DNA from: Halosolutus amylolyticus
GTDB taxonomy: Archaea; Halobacteriota; Halobacteria; Halobacteriales; Natrialbaceae
Assembly (NCBI RefSeq): GCF_023566055.1
Contig: NZ_JALIQP010000001.1
Location: 546,059-610,058 of the forward strand
Direction of reading: 5' to 3'
Length of the DNA: 64,000 nt
In this document: positions 47,122 to 55,462 of the stretch, piece by piece
How the letters are laid out: each line of letters starts with the position of its first letter
Position numbering within the stretch: the first letter of the stretch is position 1
Notes under the pieces: generated by a model
What the model was told of the DNA's origin: nothing
Databases searched by the model: none
The model's input: the letters and a program-made list of their open reading frames with translations, nothing else
Program-made: the position numbers and the translations under genes

Positions 47122-47700
47122 TCAGAACTCGGCGTCGACGGTGCCGTCTTCGTCGAGGTCGATCACGCCGTCGAATAGGTCGCGGAACTCGTCGACCAGC
47201 GCCGGGTCGTGGGGTTCTTCGGAGAGGTGGAAGAGACCGATCGCGTCGTACTCCTCGAGCAGGACGAGGATCCGCTCGACGGCGTCCAGTGCGCGTTCGT
47301 CGCCGGCGTAGTAGGCGAGTTCGGTGACGGAGTCGAAGCTGATACGGAGTTTGCCGTCGTGGTCGCCGAGAAAGCCGTCGATGTGGTCGACGATGCCGTC
47401 GACGTCGTCGGGTGCGGCGACGTAGTGGACCGTGTCGCTCGTGCGCCGAGAGTAGCCGCGTTCGATGCTCAGGGTGTCGAGAATCTCGGCGCGTTCTTCG
47501 TCGACGTCGTAGTACTCGAGTTTCTGCCTGACTTCGCGGGCCGTGGTTCGGGTGGAGACGACGAGGAAGTTGTCCGTGTCCGTCTTGAGGAAGTCGGTAT
47601 CGATCCGATCGGTTTCGCCGGTACTGGGATGAAGAAGGAGGACGCCAGTCCCACCTGACACCGTCTCGGGAGTGCCGTCGATTTCGAGCGTGTACTCCAT
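47122..47700 (-). CDS. Haloarchaeal RecA/KaiC-like (HTR-like) protein
   Basis: A 192-residue protein that resembles a RecA-like fold without a P-loop: V-L-L-L-H-P-S-T-G-E-T-D-R-I replaces Walker A, F-L-V-V-S-T-R-T-T-A-R-E-V, and L-R-I-S-F-D-S-V-T-E-L in the Walker B position. I recall such proteins annotated as HTR-like (DUF7090). A TATA-like CTTAAGT at 47727-47735 is correctly placed for the ATG at 47700. Role unknown. Confidence 0.75.
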   Translation of the reverse strand: MEYTLEIDGTPETVSGGTGVLLLHPSTGETDRIDTDFLKTDTDNFLVVSTRTTAREVRQKLEYYDVDEERAEILDTLSIERGYSRRTSDTVHYVAAPDDVDGIVDHIDGFLGDHDGKLRISFDSVTELAYYAGDERALDAVERILVLLEEYDAIGLFHLSEEPHDPALVDEFRDLFDGVIDLDEDGTVDAEF

Positions 47701-48142
47701 ATTGGAGAGAACAACTTTCGGCACTGACTTAAGAGTGGGGATGTGGGTCCCGACGGGTTCGTGCGATCGACTCCCGGAAGCGATAGTTCGTCGACGAGTC
47801 ACGGATCACGGCCGCTTCTCGTCCGGACGTTTCACTACCGGTCACTCGTCTGGTTCCAGAAGGACTCGAGAGGGCGAACGGTCGTCGTTCGATCGACCTG
47901 AATCCGGATGCCCACGGATCGTGGTCTGTGTGCCCCTCTCCACTCTCATGTTTTTAGGCCAGCCTAAAGTATCTACCGATGCCGAACCGGTCGTCGACAT
48001 CGACGGCCGTCCACCCGAGAGAGATTGTCGACATTGACGGCCGACTACCCGAGAGATGAGATCGAGTGCCCGGCCAGCGCCCCATCTTCCGGCCGATCGT
48101 CGATCCGAATCCGTTTTGCCGGCCGGGCCTGATCGTCCACGT
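47701..48142. promoter_or_regulatory. 442-base gap with a palindromic TTTAGGC site and a 34-bp direct repeat
   Basis: The gap between divergent genes holds a perfect palindrome TTTAGGC-CA-GCCTAAA at 47953-47968, resembling DtxR/IdeR-family (iron or manganese regulator) operators. It also holds a 34-base direct repeat (GTCGACATCGACGGCCGTCC at 47993, GTCGACATTGACGGCCGACT at 48027). Which neighbour is regulated is unclear. Confidence 0.5.
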
Positions 48143-48823
48143 ATGAGCGTACGCGAGGAGTTCGACGAGTGGGCTACGAGCGGCCGCGACAAGGGCATGG
48201 AGGAGCGACACTGGCACACCGCCAAACACGCCCTCGCACGGATGCCCGTCGAACCGGGCGATACCGTCCTCGATCTGGGCTGTGGGAGCGGCTACGCCGG
48301 TCGTGCGCTTCGGGACACCAACGACGCCGGTCGGGTCTACGGGCTCGACGGCGCGCCCGAGATGGCCCACAACGCCGCCGACTACACCGAGGACGATCGA
48401 GTCGGCTACGTCGTCGGCGACTTCGGCTCGCTCCCGTTCGCCGACGACTCGATCGACCACGTCTGGTCGATGGAGGCGTTCTACTACGCCAGCGATCCCC
48501 ACCACACTCTCGAGGAGATCGCCCGCGTCCTCCGGTCCGGCGGCACGTTCTACTGCGCCGTCAACTACTACGAGGAGAACGTCCACTCCCACGAGTGGCA
48601 GGAGTTCATCGACATCGAGATGACCCGCTGGGATCGCGAGCAGTACCGCGAGGCCTTCCGCCGGGCGGGTCTCCACGTGGCCGAACAGGACAATATCCCC
48701 GATCGGGAGATCACCATCCCGAGCGAGGCCGAGTTCCCGACCGACGAGTGGGACACCCGCGACGCGATGGTCGAACGCTACCGCGAGTACGGGACGCTGC
48801 TGACCGTCGGCGTCGCACCCTGA
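48143..48823 (+). CDS. Class I SAM-dependent methyltransferase
   Basis: A 226-residue methyltransferase. Motif I is V-L-D-L-G-C-G-S-G-Y-A-G, motif II V-Y-G-L-D-G-A, and the post-motif V-V-G-D-F-G-S-L-P-F-A-D-D-S-I-D-H-V fits ubiquinone/menaquinone-type and related small-molecule methylases (Methyltransf_11). The acceptor is unknown. The ATG at 48143 (M-S-V-R-E-E-F-D-E-W) matches the usual domain start. Confidence 0.88.
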   Translation: MSVREEFDEWATSGRDKGMEERHWHTAKHALARMPVEPGDTVLDLGCGSGYAGRALRDTNDAGRVYGLDGAPEMAHNAADYTEDDRVGYVVGDFGSLPFADDSIDHVWSMEAFYYASDPHHTLEEIARVLRSGGTFYCAVNYYEENVHSHEWQEFIDIEMTRWDREQYREAFRRAGLHVAEQDNIPDREITIPSEAEFPTDEWDTRDAMVERYREYGTLLTVGVAP

Positions 48824-48890
48824 TCACGATCGTCGAACGGACACCCCCAGACGGCGTCGTCTCTTCCGACGGCGACCTCCGGACGGAGTC

Positions 48891-48993
48891 GCCCCTCTGT
48901 TTCGTCTGGAGCGGATCTCTCCGTCTCGATGCTCCTCGTCCCATCCGATCCTCCCTCCGAACCCCTTCGTTTCCACTCGAGTCGAAACGAAAG
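48891..48993 (-). repeat. Two ORB-like sequences
   Basis: GCCCCTCTGTTTCGTCTGGA at 48891 and ACCCCTTCGTTTCCACTCGA at 48961 are inverted ORB-like sequences. The second extends into a near-perfect palindrome (TCGTTTCCACTCGAGTCGAAACGA, split here: 12 + 12 bases, 48966-48989). They lie between the methyltransferase and the DUF1684 gene, 6 kb right of the origin. Confidence 0.65.
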
Positions 48994-49040
48994 TGCCGTC
49001 GTCGCCCGCCTGGGTGTCCGTCGCGATCGATCTCGGGGAA

Positions 49041-49631
49041 TCAGTTCGACTCGAACCGCTCCCCCGCCGGAATCGCGATCTCGAGCCAGTTCTCCTCGGG
49101 CGGGAGCGGACAGTCGAAGGTCTCGCTGTAGGCACAGAACGGCGTGTACGCGAGGTTGAAATCGAGGACGATCTCGTCGCCCGTTTCAAGGTCTCGATCG
49201 GCGGCCAGTTCCATGTATCGGCCGCCCTGGTAGGTCTGCTGGCCGGTCGTCTTGTCACGGAACGGGACGAAGTAGGGTTCGTCGTTCGGACTCTCGAGCT
49301 GGTAGGCGGCCAGTTCGACGGTGCCGTCCTCGAGGTCCGGATCGTCCCGAACGAGGTCGAACTCCAGCGTCACGGTCCGGAGATAGCGCATTTCACGACC
49401 GGCAGTCGTGTCCATCAGTACGACCTCGGGATCGTCGTGGACCGTTGCGGTCGCCGTCACCCGGTAGTCGGGATCCGGATCGAAATAGTCGAGGCCGGAG
49501 AACGCCTCGCGGTCCTCGGGCGGGATCGGCGACTGTGGATGCTCGGCGAAGAACTCGTCTTTCTCGGCGCGTTTCGATTCGAGGTCCTCTCGCCAGCGAT
49601 CGACGTCGAGAGCGTCGTCGGACTCCGTCAT
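49041..49631 (-). CDS. DUF1684 family protein
   Basis: A 196-residue protein with the family pattern: R-W-R-E-D-L-E-S-K-R-A-E-K-D-E-F-F at the N-terminus, Y-F-V-P-F-R-D-K-T-T-G-Q-Q-T-Y-Q-G-G-R-Y (split family block) and the signature F-N-L-A-Y-T-P-F-C-A-Y-S and C-P-L-P-P-E-E-N. DUF1684 proteins have no established function. Confidence 0.88.
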   Translation of the reverse strand: MTESDDALDVDRWREDLESKRAEKDEFFAEHPQSPIPPEDREAFSGLDYFDPDPDYRVTATATVHDDPEVVLMDTTAGREMRYLRTVTLEFDLVRDDPDLEDGTVELAAYQLESPNDEPYFVPFRDKTTGQQTYQGGRYMELAADRDLETGDEIVLDFNLAYTPFCAYSETFDCPLPPEENWLEIAIPAGERFESN

Positions 49632-49748
49632 ACCCCACGTAACGTGGCGGGAAGGGAATGGCTTGCGCTTCGGGTGAGGGGAACGCGTCGTGTTCGGTTC
49701 GCTGGCGAGATTCGAACCGGCGTTACGTCTCGATCGTCAGGTCTGTTC

Positions 49749-49988
49749 TCACTCCTCGATCGTCAGGACGCCGTTCCGCGCGGACACGTCGCTGGCCTCG
49801 GGGGGCAGTTCGAACTCGAACTGCTCGTCGCCGGTGACGACGATCGCCGTCGATCCGATGACGTCGACCGCGAGGTCGTCGCCCGCGTGGCCGAAGTCGA
49901 TCGCGATGACGCTCACGTCGTCGTACTCGATCGTTCGGACGACCGCGCCGCTGTGATCGACGTTCTGGAGGGACTCTGGGACTTTCAT
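49749..49988 (-). CDS. Small beta-rich (Hsp20/ArsA-HSP20-like) protein
   Basis: A 79-residue acidic all-beta protein (V-I-A-I-D-F-G-H-A-G-D-D-L-A-V-D-V-I and F-E-F-E-L-P-P-E-A-S-D-V-S-A-R-N-G-V-L-T-I) whose last strands look like the alpha-crystallin-type motif with a G-V-L-T-I. A TATA-like GCTTTAAC on the minus strand lies about 22-29 bases upstream (50010-50017). Function unknown. Confidence 0.75.
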   Translation of the reverse strand: MKVPESLQNVDHSGAVVRTIEYDDVSVIAIDFGHAGDDLAVDVIGSTAIVVTGDEQFEFELPPEASDVSARNGVLTIEE

Positions 49989-50067
49989 ACCACTCGTAGG
50001 CGCTCACGCAGTTAAAGCGACACCCCTACAGATTTCGGCCGCCGACGCGAATCGCGAGCCCGGGCCA

Positions 50068-50078
50068 CGGTTTATATT
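50068..50078 (+). promoter_or_regulatory. TATA box of the truncated helicase gene
   Basis: GGTTTATATTG lies 62-72 bases upstream of the ATG at 50140, which would give a leader of about 40 bases, or point to an earlier non-ATG start near 50077. Confidence 0.5.
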
Positions 50079-50139
50079 GGATGGGGCGGCCAGTCCAGTC
50101 CGTCAACGCTATGGACGACGACCGCCGAGTACGGTATCC

Positions 50140-50985
50140 ATGACGAACTGGCGGCCGGTGTTCGGCCACGACGAGCCCTACGACGCGCAGGTCGACGGCA
50201 TCGAGACCGCCATCGATACCGCTCGCGACGGCGGCTACACCGTCATCGAGGGCGCCTGTGGCACCGGGAAAACGATGATCGCGCTCACCGCGGGGATCGA
50301 CCTCGTGCGCGATCCGGACACCGACTACGAGCGCGTGTTCGTGCTCACGAGCGTCAAACAGCAACTGCGCCAGTTCGAGGCCGACCTCGAGACGATCAAC
50401 GAAAACTTGCCCGATGACTGGAATCCGGTCTCCGGCCTCACGCTCGTCGGGAAGGCAGACGTCTGTCCGTACAATCGCGAAAACGCCGGCGGGATCGACG
50501 ATGGCAACGTCTACGATCGCTGTGAAACCCTCCGCGATCGGACCCGCGACCTCACGGGGGAGGGCGGCGACACGACGGCGGGTAGCCTGACCGCACGCGC
50601 CCGCCAGCAACAGACCGGGCTCGCGGACAGCGGCCGGACGGGGACCACCGCCCGATTCCTCGAGACTGCGGACGAAACGGCCCCGTACCCGCTCGAGATG
50701 CCCACCTACTCGGACGGCGGCCCCGTTGGCACGGAGACCGAGTACTGCCCGTTCTACGCACAGTACCTGGAGGACCTCCCTGACGACGAGGAGGGCGACG
50801 CCGCGGAGGCCGTCCCCTTCGACTTCACCGAGGCCGGCATGGTCACGCCCGACGACCTCGTCGCTCGATCGGTCCGACACGGGACCTGCCCACATTCGGT
50901 GATGGGCGCACTGCTGGGCCACGCCGAGGTCGTCATCGGGAACTACTACCACTGTGACTCGGATCTACTAGTACAAGCTTCCTGA
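50140..50985 (+). pseudogene. XPD/Rad3-like (DinG-type) DNA helicase cut by an insertion
   Basis: 281 residues remain. Walker A is E-G-A-C-G-T-G-K-T-M, and the four Fe-S cysteines are visible (D-V-C-P-Y-N, Y-D-R-C-E-T, E-Y-C-P-F-Y, H-G-T-C-P-H), so it belongs to the Fe-S SF2 helicases. The gene stops soon after V-I-G-N-Y-Y-H with a non-homologous tail C-D-S-D-L-L-V-Q-A-S. The DEAH box and the whole second RecA domain (usually another 450-500 residues) are absent. The cut coincides with the start of lower-GC accessory DNA. A working helicase is not expected. The 3' part may lie beyond the right edge. Confidence 0.85.
50948..50985 (+). repeat. Left copy of the junction repeat (att-like)
   Basis: GTGACTCGGATCTACTAGTA followed by CAAGC is imperfectly repeated at 53142-53180. 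Both read D-S-D-L-L-x-Q-A-S-stop in one frame. This copy is the point where the helicase gene loses homology. Confidence 0.7.
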
Positions 50986-51018
50986 GAACGACCTCGTTGG
51001 TCGTGTTATGAGTGTATG

Positions 51019-52365
51019 CTAAAAGTAGTTCTCCGGGGGTTCCCAGTTCTTATACGGCGCAACCCAAGTTTCGTAGAACTCTTCTACATCGCGCAGTTCA
51101 CGCCGTAGGTCGTCGAGTTGCCGAGTGATGTCGTCGGCCTCGTGAAATGGGAGGTCGTGCAGGTTCTCCTTATACGCCTCGAAGTCCTTGTAATGAGAGC
51201 GTGGGTCGAACGCGTCCACATCTTTCGCCACCGTGCGAAGACGCGGCAGCCGCACGCCGTGTTGCCGCTTCACACGGTCGCGGTGGACGTTGTTGAAGAT
51301 CCTAATCTGGTAGTTCATTAACCCAACTTTGTTCTGGAACTGCTCCTTTTCGTTGGGAGCCTTTCGCCCACCAGTCAGCGCAATCCAGCCCGAATTCATC
51401 TGATGATGGCGCTTTTCCTTCTCGTCCATTTGCTCGTACTTCCCATACGGAGTCGCGTCGAATCCGTCGAGGACGGCGTGGCGGTATGCTACGTAGCTCA
51501 CGCCGACAACGAGCGGGGCGAACGAGGTGAACACCGCTGACTCCGTGGAGAGGCCGCGCTCGAACACTACGACGACGACTGCGTACATCAGCGGTACGCG
51601 CGCGACGAGCCCCCATTTGAGTGGTGACGGGGATAGCTCTCTGAAGCCGTAAAGATCCTCGTAGACGACCCAGCGGAGGCGGCGTGCGACGAACAGCATC
51701 CACACGAGGTGGAAGAGGAACGCCGCGAGCGTGCCGAACACCAGTGCAATGGCCGCTAACACGATGAGAAGTCCGGTGAGTGGCATGTAGATAGAGTTCC
51801 GCGCGTCGCGGTAGAACGACGACCGAGTGCGGTCGGCACTCTTCGTGAATATGTGCGCGATAGCGTCAAGCCAGCGCCGCCCCGCCAGTACCGACGCGAC
51901 TACCACCGCGCCGAACGCGAGAATCCCCGGTGCGTTGAGGTAGTAAACGAGCACGAAGAACCCCGTCGGCACAATGGCGAGGATGAGCGCGTACGACAGT
52001 TCGAGGTGCTCGGCGCTCTTGTTCGACGGTTTCTTGGCAGCGCGGTATTCCTTCTTGTCTTGCGGATGGTAGGTGATGACGCCGAGGAGATACCAAGCAC
52101 AAAACGCGAGTGCGACATGTACTGGATCCCCTAGGAGTCTATCGATGTGATTGAAGAAGACGGCAATCAACACGACTGCAGCAGATGAAATAATGTCGCT
52201 CCCAATGACTATTCGTTCTACTCCAGCAACAAGTCCAACCAGTAGTGAGAGAGTCGCACTAATTTTCACCATTAGCCAGATGACATGACGAGTATACGGG
52301 AAAGAGTCTCTAATGAATTCATAGATAAACATAATAGTCGAGTAGAGTACAAACCCTAGACTCAT
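51019..52365 (-). CDS. Multi-spanning membrane protein with cytosolic charged C-terminal domain
   Basis: A 448-residue protein. Residues 1-300 have about eight to ten membrane helices. From about 305 it is charged and helical (K-Y-E-Q-M-D-E-K-E-K-R-H-H-Q-M-N, later A-Y-K-E-N-L-H-D-L-P-F-H-E-A-D) and ends E-T-W-V-A-P-Y-K-N-W-E-P-P. No family is recognised. Its start overlaps the stop of the 107-residue gene by four bases (ATGA), so the two act together. It lies inside the 2.2-kb repeat-bounded insert. Confidence 0.78.
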   Translation of the reverse strand: MSLGFVLYSTIMFIYEFIRDSFPYTRHVIWLMVKISATLSLLVGLVAGVERIVIGSDIISSAAVVLIAVFFNHIDRLLGDPVHVALAFCAWYLLGVITYHPQDKKEYRAAKKPSNKSAEHLELSYALILAIVPTGFFVLVYYLNAPGILAFGAVVVASVLAGRRWLDAIAHIFTKSADRTRSSFYRDARNSIYMPLTGLLIVLAAIALVFGTLAAFLFHLVWMLFVARRLRWVVYEDLYGFRELSPSPLKWGLVARVPLMYAVVVVVFERGLSTESAVFTSFAPLVVGVSYVAYRHAVLDGFDATPYGKYEQMDEKEKRHHQMNSGWIALTGGRKAPNEKEQFQNKVGLMNYQIRIFNNVHRDRVKRQHGVRLPRLRTVAKDVDAFDPRSHYKDFEAYKENLHDLPFHEADDITRQLDDLRRELRDVEEFYETWVAPYKNWEPPENYF

Positions 52366-52685
52366 TCCTCGCCCTCATCATCAGTAGGGCGGTACAACTG
52401 ACTCGGGTCAGTAATTTCGAGATCGTCTAGGTCTCGGGTGAGCCGCCGTTCATGCTCTTTGAGTTGGTCATCAGTCAATTCCTTGAGTCGGCTTTGCATA
52501 ATGTCCCTGGGTGGAACAAGCAACGACGATTGGTCAAGGGAGGGATGGAATCCATAATCCCGACGAACCAGTTCTTCTTTTACAGCTCGAATTTCAACTT
52601 TGAGGAGGTCTTTTTCGTCCATATTTTCTAATTCAGATATGGTTGGTCTGAGGAGAAATGATGATTCTACGACCATACTGGCCAC
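52362..52685 (-). CDS. Small coiled-coil protein, partner of the membrane protein
   Basis: A 107-residue protein (start at 52685, or at an internal Met about 52676). A helical, heptad-like middle (L-E-N-M-D-E-K-D-L-L-K-V-E-I-R-A-V-K-E-E) and a second one (S-R-L-K-E-L-T-D-D-Q-L-K-E-H-E-R-R-L) suggest coiled coils. The four-base overlap with the downstream membrane protein indicates translational coupling. Function unknown. Confidence 0.65.
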   Translation of the reverse strand: MASMVVESSFLLRPTISELENMDEKDLLKVEIRAVKEELVRRDYGFHPSLDQSSLLVPPRDIMQSRLKELTDDQLKEHERRLTRDLDDLEITDPSQLYRPTDDEGEE

Positions 52686-52825
52686 TACTGGTAATCAGGG
52701 GCTCTGCCGGTCTCTTGTTGGCCATCACTCAAGCCAAGGAGATATTCAAATATAAATTCCTATCAAAGCATTGAGATATGTTGGTCGGCAGATTCTATCA
52801 GAAAATCACCATACCCATTATTGAG

Positions 52826-52846
52826 TACAGCACATATTGTGCTGTA
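52826..52846. promoter_or_regulatory. Perfect palindrome in the accessory intergenic region
   Basis: TACAGCACA and TGTGCTGTA arms surround a 3-base centre (TAT). A 21-base dyad of this kind fits an operator for a dimeric regulator, or a terminator. It lies between the 107-residue gene and the 40-residue zinc-ribbon gene, both on the minus strand. Confidence 0.5.
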
Positions 52847-52896
52847 GCATGCCGTACTTGGATATGGGGATTTTCCTGACGTGAGTCCTACTATCG

Positions 52897-53019
52897 TTAT
52901 ACTTCTTGGATATTAGAATCGCTCTTCCCACATCCAGGACATTTGTACCCTGCTGCTTCAAAGTCGAAAATCACTCCTGACTGCGAACAGGTTGAGTCAA
53001 TGCACTTCACTTGTGCCAT
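52897..53019 (-). CDS. 40-residue zinc-ribbon microprotein
   Basis: From the ATG at 53019 the minus strand encodes 40 residues with C6, C11, C27 and C30 (K-C-I-D-S-T-C and Y-K-C-P-G-C-G-K), a minimal zinc ribbon. The pattern is unlikely by chance in so short a frame. Role unknown; nucleic acid or protein binding is inferred. Confidence 0.65.
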   Translation of the reverse strand: MAQVKCIDSTCSQSGVIFDFEAAGYKCPGCGKSDSNIQEV

Positions 53020-53141
53020 GTATGCTGAATATCCCAATACAGCTTATATCTATCGGCTCAAATGATTATTTTGATATGTAGTGTTTGGAAGCACTCGGTG
53101 AGCAGATCTGCGAGCGTTCTCCCAAACCAACTTTACAAGCC

Positions 53142-53180
53142 ATTCACCGTGACTCGGATCTATTAACACAAGCCAGCTGA
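53142..53180 (+). repeat. Right copy of the junction repeat (att-like)
   Basis: GTGACTCGGATCTATTAACA matches the left copy at 50954 through the first 14 bases exactly and again in ACAAGC after a short variable part. It ends 12 bases before the ATG at 53192 and contains that gene's TATA-like TATTAAC (53161-53167). Confidence 0.7.
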
Positions 53181-53191
53181 AATTCCTCCTT

Positions 53192-54259
53192 ATGATACGA
53201 TACCAATTTGCACCGGATCGCGGACATCATGCCTTAGCGTGGGGTCAGGCGGAGGCGTACCCGGGCGACGATAACATTCAGAAGATCAAGGGGAATCTGG
53301 CTGAAATCGCGTTCTACGAGTTTTGTCGTCACACCCTTCCAATAGAGCAGTGGCATTGGCACAACGGCGAGTTCCTAAGAAGAGCCGAACAGGAATATTG
53401 TGAACACGATTTCACGATCGGGCATAATACTGTAGACGTCAAAGGTCGGAGCCGGGTCAAGGATCTCTTTGACTTGAAATCAATCGATAGTGATCTGGTT
53501 GTGCTTGTCGGTATCCCATCTGATCTGGCAGACGACGTTGCCGAAGCAGAGAACCTGCTTGATTTTGCACGGAGAGGGCCTGCAGACTATGATCCAGTAG
53601 TGATACTGGGGCTCGTTGACCAGGCAGACATCTCACCGGAGTCGTATGAATTAGACCACCCAGCACCAGGCGGTCCACGAATAGAACGACTTCCGCTGAA
53701 ACCAGCAGGCCAACTCCCGACTGGGATTGCTATTGAGGACTGGCTTCAACATCATGTTGAGTTCACCTCATCTGGCGACGAGGTCGGACAAAGACAATAC
53801 GAGGGCATTCGACAGTTCCACACAAGTTCAAATGGCGAAACGCTACTTCCGGGGTCCTTCGTAACCCCAACAGACAGAGTTGGGTTGTACACTGATGGCG
53901 AGGATTTCCCTGCTCGTGGTATGGTCGTTGAATGCCCCGATCAACCAGCAGGCGCGACATTCAACGGGGACACGAAGAGGTATGAAACAACCGGTGGCAT
54001 TACCCACGGACGGACACCCGCTATTGGTGTCATAGCAATAGAACACCTCTCTGAAGAGATCACCGAGGAAATCGGCCAACTTTGTGAGGAACACGTCTAT
54101 CCAGCTGTATCCCAACTGATTTACAGCCACTATGATGATTCACTCGTCAAATTTACTGGATCATCCGCAGTAAGAAAGGAAGGCCATATACGGAGTACTC
54201 GATTTAACAGCGAAAGTCCCTTATCCAATAGTTGGTGGCCTTCTACCGAGGAGCAGTAG
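53192..54259 (+). CDS. PD-(D/E)XK nuclease-like protein
   Basis: A 355-residue protein. The N-terminal third has the restriction-endonuclease-like pattern: Glu in K-G-N-L-A-E-I-A-F-Y-E-F (about residue 38), Asp in E-H-D-F-T-I (about 74) and D-V-K in N-T-V-D-V-K-G-R (about 83-85), followed by a strand L-V-V-L-V-G-I. The C-terminal 220 residues match nothing I know. This is probably a DNA-cutting effector in the accessory cluster (inference). A TATA-like element 25-31 bases upstream, within the junction repeat, supports the ATG. Confidence 0.7.
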   Translation: MIRYQFAPDRGHHALAWGQAEAYPGDDNIQKIKGNLAEIAFYEFCRHTLPIEQWHWHNGEFLRRAEQEYCEHDFTIGHNTVDVKGRSRVKDLFDLKSIDSDLVVLVGIPSDLADDVAEAENLLDFARRGPADYDPVVILGLVDQADISPESYELDHPAPGGPRIERLPLKPAGQLPTGIAIEDWLQHHVEFTSSGDEVGQRQYEGIRQFHTSSNGETLLPGSFVTPTDRVGLYTDGEDFPARGMVVECPDQPAGATFNGDTKRYETTGGITHGRTPAIGVIAIEHLSEEITEEIGQLCEEHVYPAVSQLIYSHYDDSLVKFTGSSAVRKEGHIRSTRFNSESPLSNSWWPSTEEQ

Positions 54260-54349
54260 TGTTCTGTTCGATCCAGTCCTTCTGAGCCGTTCTGTAGCTA
54301 CGCTACGAAGGGCATTTATCGGTGCCTAGCGCCGTAATAGTCAGAACCA

Positions 54350-55207
54350 ATGTCGGAAGAACGTACTGAACCAACACCTGTTGAGCGGCGAATCTATCAA
54401 ACCCTTCTTCATCTCTACCAAGAGCCAGTTACTGATGAAGACCTAGATGCAGCGACTCGTATTAATGGTCCAGATGACTTCGATGCCATCGAATACGAAA
54501 ATATGATTCCGTCTGTGAAAGCGATGAATTTAGATCACGGCCGGTACATGGCATTAAAGTTCCTCTGGTGGCGGTTCAAGGAGGAAAACGGGTATTACAA
54601 CCCCTGGCATTTCCAGTTCCTCGTCGAGTCTCTTGAACATAACATATTGGAGAACGTTGGGATTAGCTACCCTAAGAAGCTGAACGACCAGTATAAATCA
54701 GACCCTCAGTTCATGCAAGAGATTGGTGAAGTTCCTCGCCTAGGATACTCTACCAATCAATATGCCATCCTCCGCGCTTGTGGATTTATCGAGCACTATC
54801 TACGAGACAACGTAGATGTCAAACGTCATCTCCGCAACTATGATGACGACAAGGTCACCTTCGCCCGGTTGATTAATTGGGCGACCAAAGAAGATCGGTT
54901 ACGGGGAGATACGAGGATGCTTCTCCATTTCGTGAGAGAAGTCAGGAACAACGCTGCTCATAACATGTGGCTGGAGCGGAACTACTCACTCGACATTTTA
55001 ACCCATGCACGAGAATGTGCAGTCTACGTCATCGACGACATACTTCGGGAGTTATCGAATGAGGGTGGACAACTTGAAGAAGAACTACCAACGGGAGACC
55101 GATCACAAGAACTGATCCGACACATTGAATCGGAATTCTTGTGGTGGTTTGACGAGTCTAAGCATAGCTGGGTCACTGAGTTCCAAACGGATGAACCAGA
55201 CGAGTAG
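54350..55207 (+). CDS. HEPN-domain-like protein
   Basis: A 285-residue protein. The C-terminal half is helical with F-V-R-E-V-R-N-N-A-A-H-N-M-W, giving the HEPN R-x4-H motif (R-N-N-A-A-H), and Y-A-I-L-R-A-C-G-F-I-E-H-Y-L as the preceding helix. HEPN domains are often RNases in toxin-antitoxin and defence systems. The N-terminal half (F-L-W-W-R-F-K-E-E-N-G-Y-Y-N-P-W) is unrecognised. ATTTATC at 54314-54320 lies about 30-36 bases upstream of the start. Same strand as the nuclease-like gene, 90 bases away. Confidence 0.68.
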   Translation: MSEERTEPTPVERRIYQTLLHLYQEPVTDEDLDAATRINGPDDFDAIEYENMIPSVKAMNLDHGRYMALKFLWWRFKEENGYYNPWHFQFLVESLEHNILENVGISYPKKLNDQYKSDPQFMQEIGEVPRLGYSTNQYAILRACGFIEHYLRDNVDVKRHLRNYDDDKVTFARLINWATKEDRLRGDTRMLLHFVREVRNNAAHNMWLERNYSLDILTHARECAVYVIDDILRELSNEGGQLEEELPTGDRSQELIRHIESEFLWWFDESKHSWVTEFQTDEPDE

Positions 55208-55462
55208 AATTCAATCAACACGCATATCGACTGCTCGCACCTCGACCAGCTCAAAGAGACACGGTTCAATTCCGCGGGTGAGAAACCACTGACAGTCCAC
55301 GCTGGAATCCTCGTGGAGTTACCGCTACGGTGGTGCTCTGCGTTTTCGCATCGTGAACCGATGCCGGACAAACTCTGTCAGCGATACGGTCGCTGATCCG
55401 TGCGCTCTGAGTACGGTCGGGGATTGGACAATCCAACGACGATCCCGATGAGGACTACTCTC
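55208..55462. other. Gene-free accessory spacer
   Basis: No open frame with plausible codon use, no TATA-linked start and no clear repeat were seen. The higher GC than its flanks suggests a relic of another insertion, but nothing can be named. Confidence 0.4.
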
